NCBI GenBank assembly: GCA_028564705.1
Contig: JAPXFQ010002718.1
Location: 806,001-870,000, forward strand
Reading direction: 5' to 3'
DNA from: Apricaphanius iberus
Lineage: Eukaryota; Chordata; Actinopteri; Cyprinodontiformes; Aphaniidae
DNA: 64,000 bases
Positions 60,903-64,000 of this stretch are shown here, one piece after another. How positions within the stretch are numbered: the first letter of the stretch is position 1; each line of letters opens with the position of its first letter. The position numbers were made by a program, and so were the translations under genes. The notes beneath the pieces were generated by a model. It worked only from the letters and a program-made list of their open reading frames with translations, was not told where the DNA came from and did not search any database.

Positions 60903-63900
60903 CTTCCAGAAAACTATCAGTTTTATCACATATGGTGGAGAAGTACGGCGTCAGGTTGTCGGAGTCGCCGCACTCCTGGTCCAGCAGGTCCTCGCTGCCA
61001 TCCAGTGGGTTTGCCTTCTCTCGGTGATCTGCCGCCACCTTTGATCCCAGCAGGAAGTGGTGGTGCTCATCCAGACCAGGGAAGTCATCTCCCTGGCGAC
61101 CCAGAGGGATCAGGTCCACGGGGTTGCCCAGCAGATCCTCGGCCTGGGCCGCGGCGGCAGACGGCTGCAGGGTCAGCTCCTTGATGAGGGAGGGGTCCTT
61201 GGCCTCCTCTGGAAGCTGCTCCTCGTTCTCCAGGGAGAAGATCCCGGGGCTCTTTCCGCAGCTCTCAGCGTTGGACGTTGTGCAGTCGAAACCGTAGGAC
61301 GCCACGGAATTGGCCGACTGGGGCGTGGCTCCGCCGCCGTCCTCTTCACCCTCTCCAATCGGTAGATCTCCTGCCTCCTCATTCTCGTCCAGAGCAGCCA
61401 AGCTGCAGGTGGGAGGAGGGCTTTCAAACGCAGCCCTTTCATCCATCATCATCATCGGAGCCTCGGGGTCATTGATCTGTATCTCCCCTTCTGTGTCGCT
61501 GGCCTCATCGCCGGAGGAAGAGGGGGAGGAAGGGACGGAGGCGGGAGCTGTCGGGGGTCCTGTTCCCGGCGCCTCGTCAGCAGGAAGCGTCTCCGCCTCT
61601 TCCTCCTCTCCATCGCCTTTCTCCAAGTGAATGCCTAAATCCTGGTCCATGTCGGGCTGAAGCGACGGCGGCACCGGGGTCTGCGGTTTATCGGAGCGTG
61701 ACTCTACTCCGGAGCTGCTGTCGTAGTCGTGGGGGTCCTCGGGAGTGCTCGTCTCGCTGCCGCTGTGAGCTGGCGGAGCGGTATGGGGCTCACCTTCAGC
61801 CGGAGTGGCGGGAAGGTTGTGAGGCTCCCAGTGCGCCGAGTGATGGTGCTGGGGCTCCTGCTCCGTCTGCAGGGGGAAGGACGGGCCGGTGCCGTCAACA
61901 CATGCCTGGGCAGGAGACTGGGTGGGCGTCTCGGATTCGGCTGCATCGTGGTCAGACACGGGGGATGAGGAGGACAGGGAGGCGGGCTGGGCCCAGGTCT
62001 CTGAGAAGGGGTTGGTCTGACCCCAGGAGGAGGCAGGGGGAGCACCGGACACCAGGTTGTCCAAGTGCTCCTCCTCATTCAAATCGTCGTCGACATTCCC
62101 ACCGCTTTCCGTCACGCCTTCACTGTGCATCTCCACGTCTTCATCGTCCTCCTCCTCGTCTTGTTTGTGCTCCCGGAACACTTTGTGATGCTCCTCTGCT
62201 TGCTCCGAGCTCAGGTCCATGTCGTCCACCCGCTCATCATCATCATCATCATCCTCTTCCTCCTCGTTGGCCAGGGTTTCCACGTTGGGGGAACCCATGA
62301 GGTTTCCGTCTCCTTCAGAGCCTCTGAGGCTGGAGTCGATCAGGGCGTCGGAACTCTGGGTGCCCTCTAAGATGGCCGTGTGCTGGGTGCTGCTGAGGTC
62401 CGACACTCCCTGCTGCCGGCTGCTGGCGCAGCTGCTCATGTCCTCAGAGTCCATTCCAGACAGCAGGTCGTCACCGTGCCAACCGGCCGATCCTCCGCAT
62501 ACCGACGAACGCACCTGGAACTCATCAGAAGGTTGAGAGGTGCTCATGTCGGTGACCAATGATGAAAGCTGGTGGCCTGGTCGCCTCTCTTCTTCATAGT
62601 CATCCTCATCATCTTCGTCATCCTCGTTGATCTCCTCCTCAGCTTTCTCCACCGCCTCCTCCTTTTCATGAGGAGATACCAGCTCCTTCTGGATGAAATC
62701 ATCCAAAGGCAAAGCACCAAAATTGTGAGGTTGATTAACTGCAGAAAAAGGCCCTGGAGCGCCAGAGGTCGGCAGAAATAGAGTTTCCTCGTCTACTTTC
62801 TCATCATCTTGTATCCCCTGAACCTCAAATCCTTTTACTTTCTCCTCCTCAGCCTGGAATGTCATCACATTAAGCAACGTCTGGGGGGCCAGACCAGCAG
62901 GAGAATAGTTCTTTTCCCAAGAATCAGATGGAGCATCAAAGTCCAAAAGAGAGGACGCATTCTGGGATTCTCTAACAGGAGAGGCGGGGCCTGTTGGGGA
63001 GCAAGGGGGAGACATGACAGTTGTTCCCAGGGAGGGAACCGAACTGTTGTCTTCAAATTTAAAAGCGGTCATCTGAGGTGACTTCTGAACGCTGGAGGCT
63101 GCATCACTTCTTTGCTCAAGTGTTTGTTCTTGAACCCTCTGAACAGGATCTGGTGTCGGTTCCCGTACATGAACTGGTTCAGGCGTTGGTTCCCGGACTG
63201 GTTCGGGTGTTGGTTCTCGGACTGGTTCGGGTGTTGGTTCCCGTACACGAACAGGTTCAGGTGTCGGTTCCCGTACATGCACAGGTTCAGGTGTCTGTTC
63301 CCGTACATGAACAGGTTCGGGCGTTGGTTCCCGTACATGAACTGGTTCGGGTGTTGGTTCCCGGACTGGTTCGGGTGTTGGTTCCCGTACATGAACAGGT
63401 TCAGGTGTTGGTTCCCGGTCTGGTTCGGGTGTTGGTTCTCGGACTGGTTCGGGTGTTGGTTCCCGAACATGAACAGGTTCAGGTGTTGGTTCCCGTACAT
63501 GAACAGGTTCAGGTGTTGGTTCCCGTACATGAACAGGTTCAGGTGTTGGTTCCCGTACATGAACAGGTTCAGGTGTTGGCTCCCATACATGAACAGGTTC
63601 GGGTGTTGGTTCCAGGACTGGTTCGGGTGTTAGTTCTCGGACTGGTTCGGGTGTTGGTTCCCGGACTGGTTCGGGTGTTGGTTCCCGGACTGGTTCGGGT
63701 GTTGATTCTCGGACCAGCCCGAGTGTTGGTTCCCGGACTGGTTCGGGTGTTTGTTCTCGGACTGGTTCGGGTGTTGGTTCCCGGACTGGTTCGGGTGTTG
63801 GTTCCTGCATCTGAACAGGTTCCTTGGTCTTGGTAGGCTCAGAAGATGGTTCCCGTACATGCTCTGGTTTTTCCTCTTGCTCTTCTTTGATAGAGGGCTC

Positions 63901-64000
63901 GGATGGCTCCGCCTCATCCTCTTCAGGTGGCTGAGACTCCTCTGGGTTTGCGAAGATGGACGCTGCAGTAGCGATGGTTGCAGCAGCAGCAACTACTGCA
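60903..64000 (-). CDS. Large coding exon of gene 1: acidic, disordered protein with PE repeats (partial)
   Basis: The reading frame is open from the window edge to a donor AAG|GTAACG at 60903, in phase 1. Unspliced reading would stop three codons later (TAA at 60894). The 5' part reads [16 protein letters not shown] then acidic sequence, so the true start lies outside the window and the Met at 63810 is internal. Next comes a block of about 25 units of [18 protein letters not shown] (63808-63150). Low-complexity Ser/Pro/Glu sequence follows, with acidic tracts (around 62640-62580 and 62270-62230) and scattered conserved-looking islands ([34 protein letters not shown]). There are no membrane segments or catalytic motifs. 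It looks like an intrinsically disordered scaffold-type protein, but I cannot name it. Confidence 0.85.
63150..63808 (-). repeat. Coding minisatellite, 24/30 bp units
   Basis: About 25 tandem units, each 8 (REPTPEPV) or 10 ([10 protein letters not shown]) codons, with single-residue variants such as [16 protein letters not shown] and [10 protein letters not shown]. Unit lengths are multiples of three, so copy-number change keeps the frame. The same periodicity leaves long open shadow frames on both strands. Confidence 0.95.

Noticed and set aside
61698..62300. 200-codon plus-strand ORF (Arg/His-rich)
   Set aside because: Antisense of the large gene 1 exon. Its composition reflects reverse-complemented acidic Ser/Glu codons.
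63078..63836. 252-codon plus-strand ORF and a 173-codon ORF in another frame over the repeat
   Set aside because: They are periodic shadows of the PE minisatellite, whose unit length is a multiple of three. Reading is continuous with non-repeat protein only on the minus strand.
1..64000. tRNA, rRNA, CRISPR or prokaryote-type defence systems
   Set aside because: No such structures seen. The tRNA-like boxes at 10.7 and 34.3 kb belong to SINE-like repeats.

Overview
The window is nuclear DNA of a teleost fish, probably a percomorph or a relative. It has widely spaced exons with GT-AG junctions, a vertebrate protein kinase N exon, CpG-rich promoter-like segments, long (TG)n and (TA)n microsatellites, and a heavy load of fish transposon families (Tc1/mariner, PIF/Harbinger, hAT-like MITEs, L2/CR1-like LINEs, SINE-like repeats). 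There are no bacterial operons, CRISPR arrays, tRNA or rRNA genes that I can see. Two protein-coding genes are supported, both on the minus strand.

Gene 1 (right end). A very large coding exon runs from beyond 64000 down to a splice donor at 60903. It encodes a disordered, acidic protein with about 25 tandem copies of an 8-10 residue Pro/Glu repeat. A second exon at 54107-53173 encodes a Q/R/E-rich coiled segment and a C-terminus ending in VEVETQH. The junction phases match (1 and 1), so I infer one gene with a 6.8 kb intron. I do not recognise the protein.

Gene 2 is pkn1 (protein kinase N1). Exon 2, encoding the first HR1 (Rho-binding) domain, lies at 6656-6356. Two candidate first exons, both ending in phase 0, could splice to it. 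One at 16184-16095 encodes 30 residues starting MASEALLED. The other at 44107-44081 encodes MMANNNELQ at the edge of a GC-rich CpG segment. The rest of the kinase lies left of the window.

Everything else is intronic or intergenic and is largely transposon relics. From left to right: Tc1 relic (0.1-1.2 kb); Harbinger-like transposase fragment (1.9-2.4 kb); inverted-repeat DNA element carrying a SINE-like insertion (2.7-4.0 kb); solo LTR with matching target duplication (4.3-5.4 kb); deleted Tc1 element (5.4-5.9 kb); L2-like LINE and SINE-like repeats (10.3-13.4 kb); a MITE family with copies at 13.5 and 50.9 kb; Tc1 relics (20-24 kb); a long-TIR element at 25.1 kb; an L2-like LINE split by a Harbinger derivative (29-31 kb); a LINE with a broken reverse transcriptase (37.2-39.4 kb); and nested DNA elements at 50.6-52.9 and 54.9-57.6 kb. 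Between 46 and 50.6 kb I see only AT-rich sequence with no supported feature.

I found no convincing new biological system. The points most worth checking are the alternative pkn1 N-termini, the unrecognised repeat-rich gene, and several well-bounded mobile elements whose nesting gives their relative ages.
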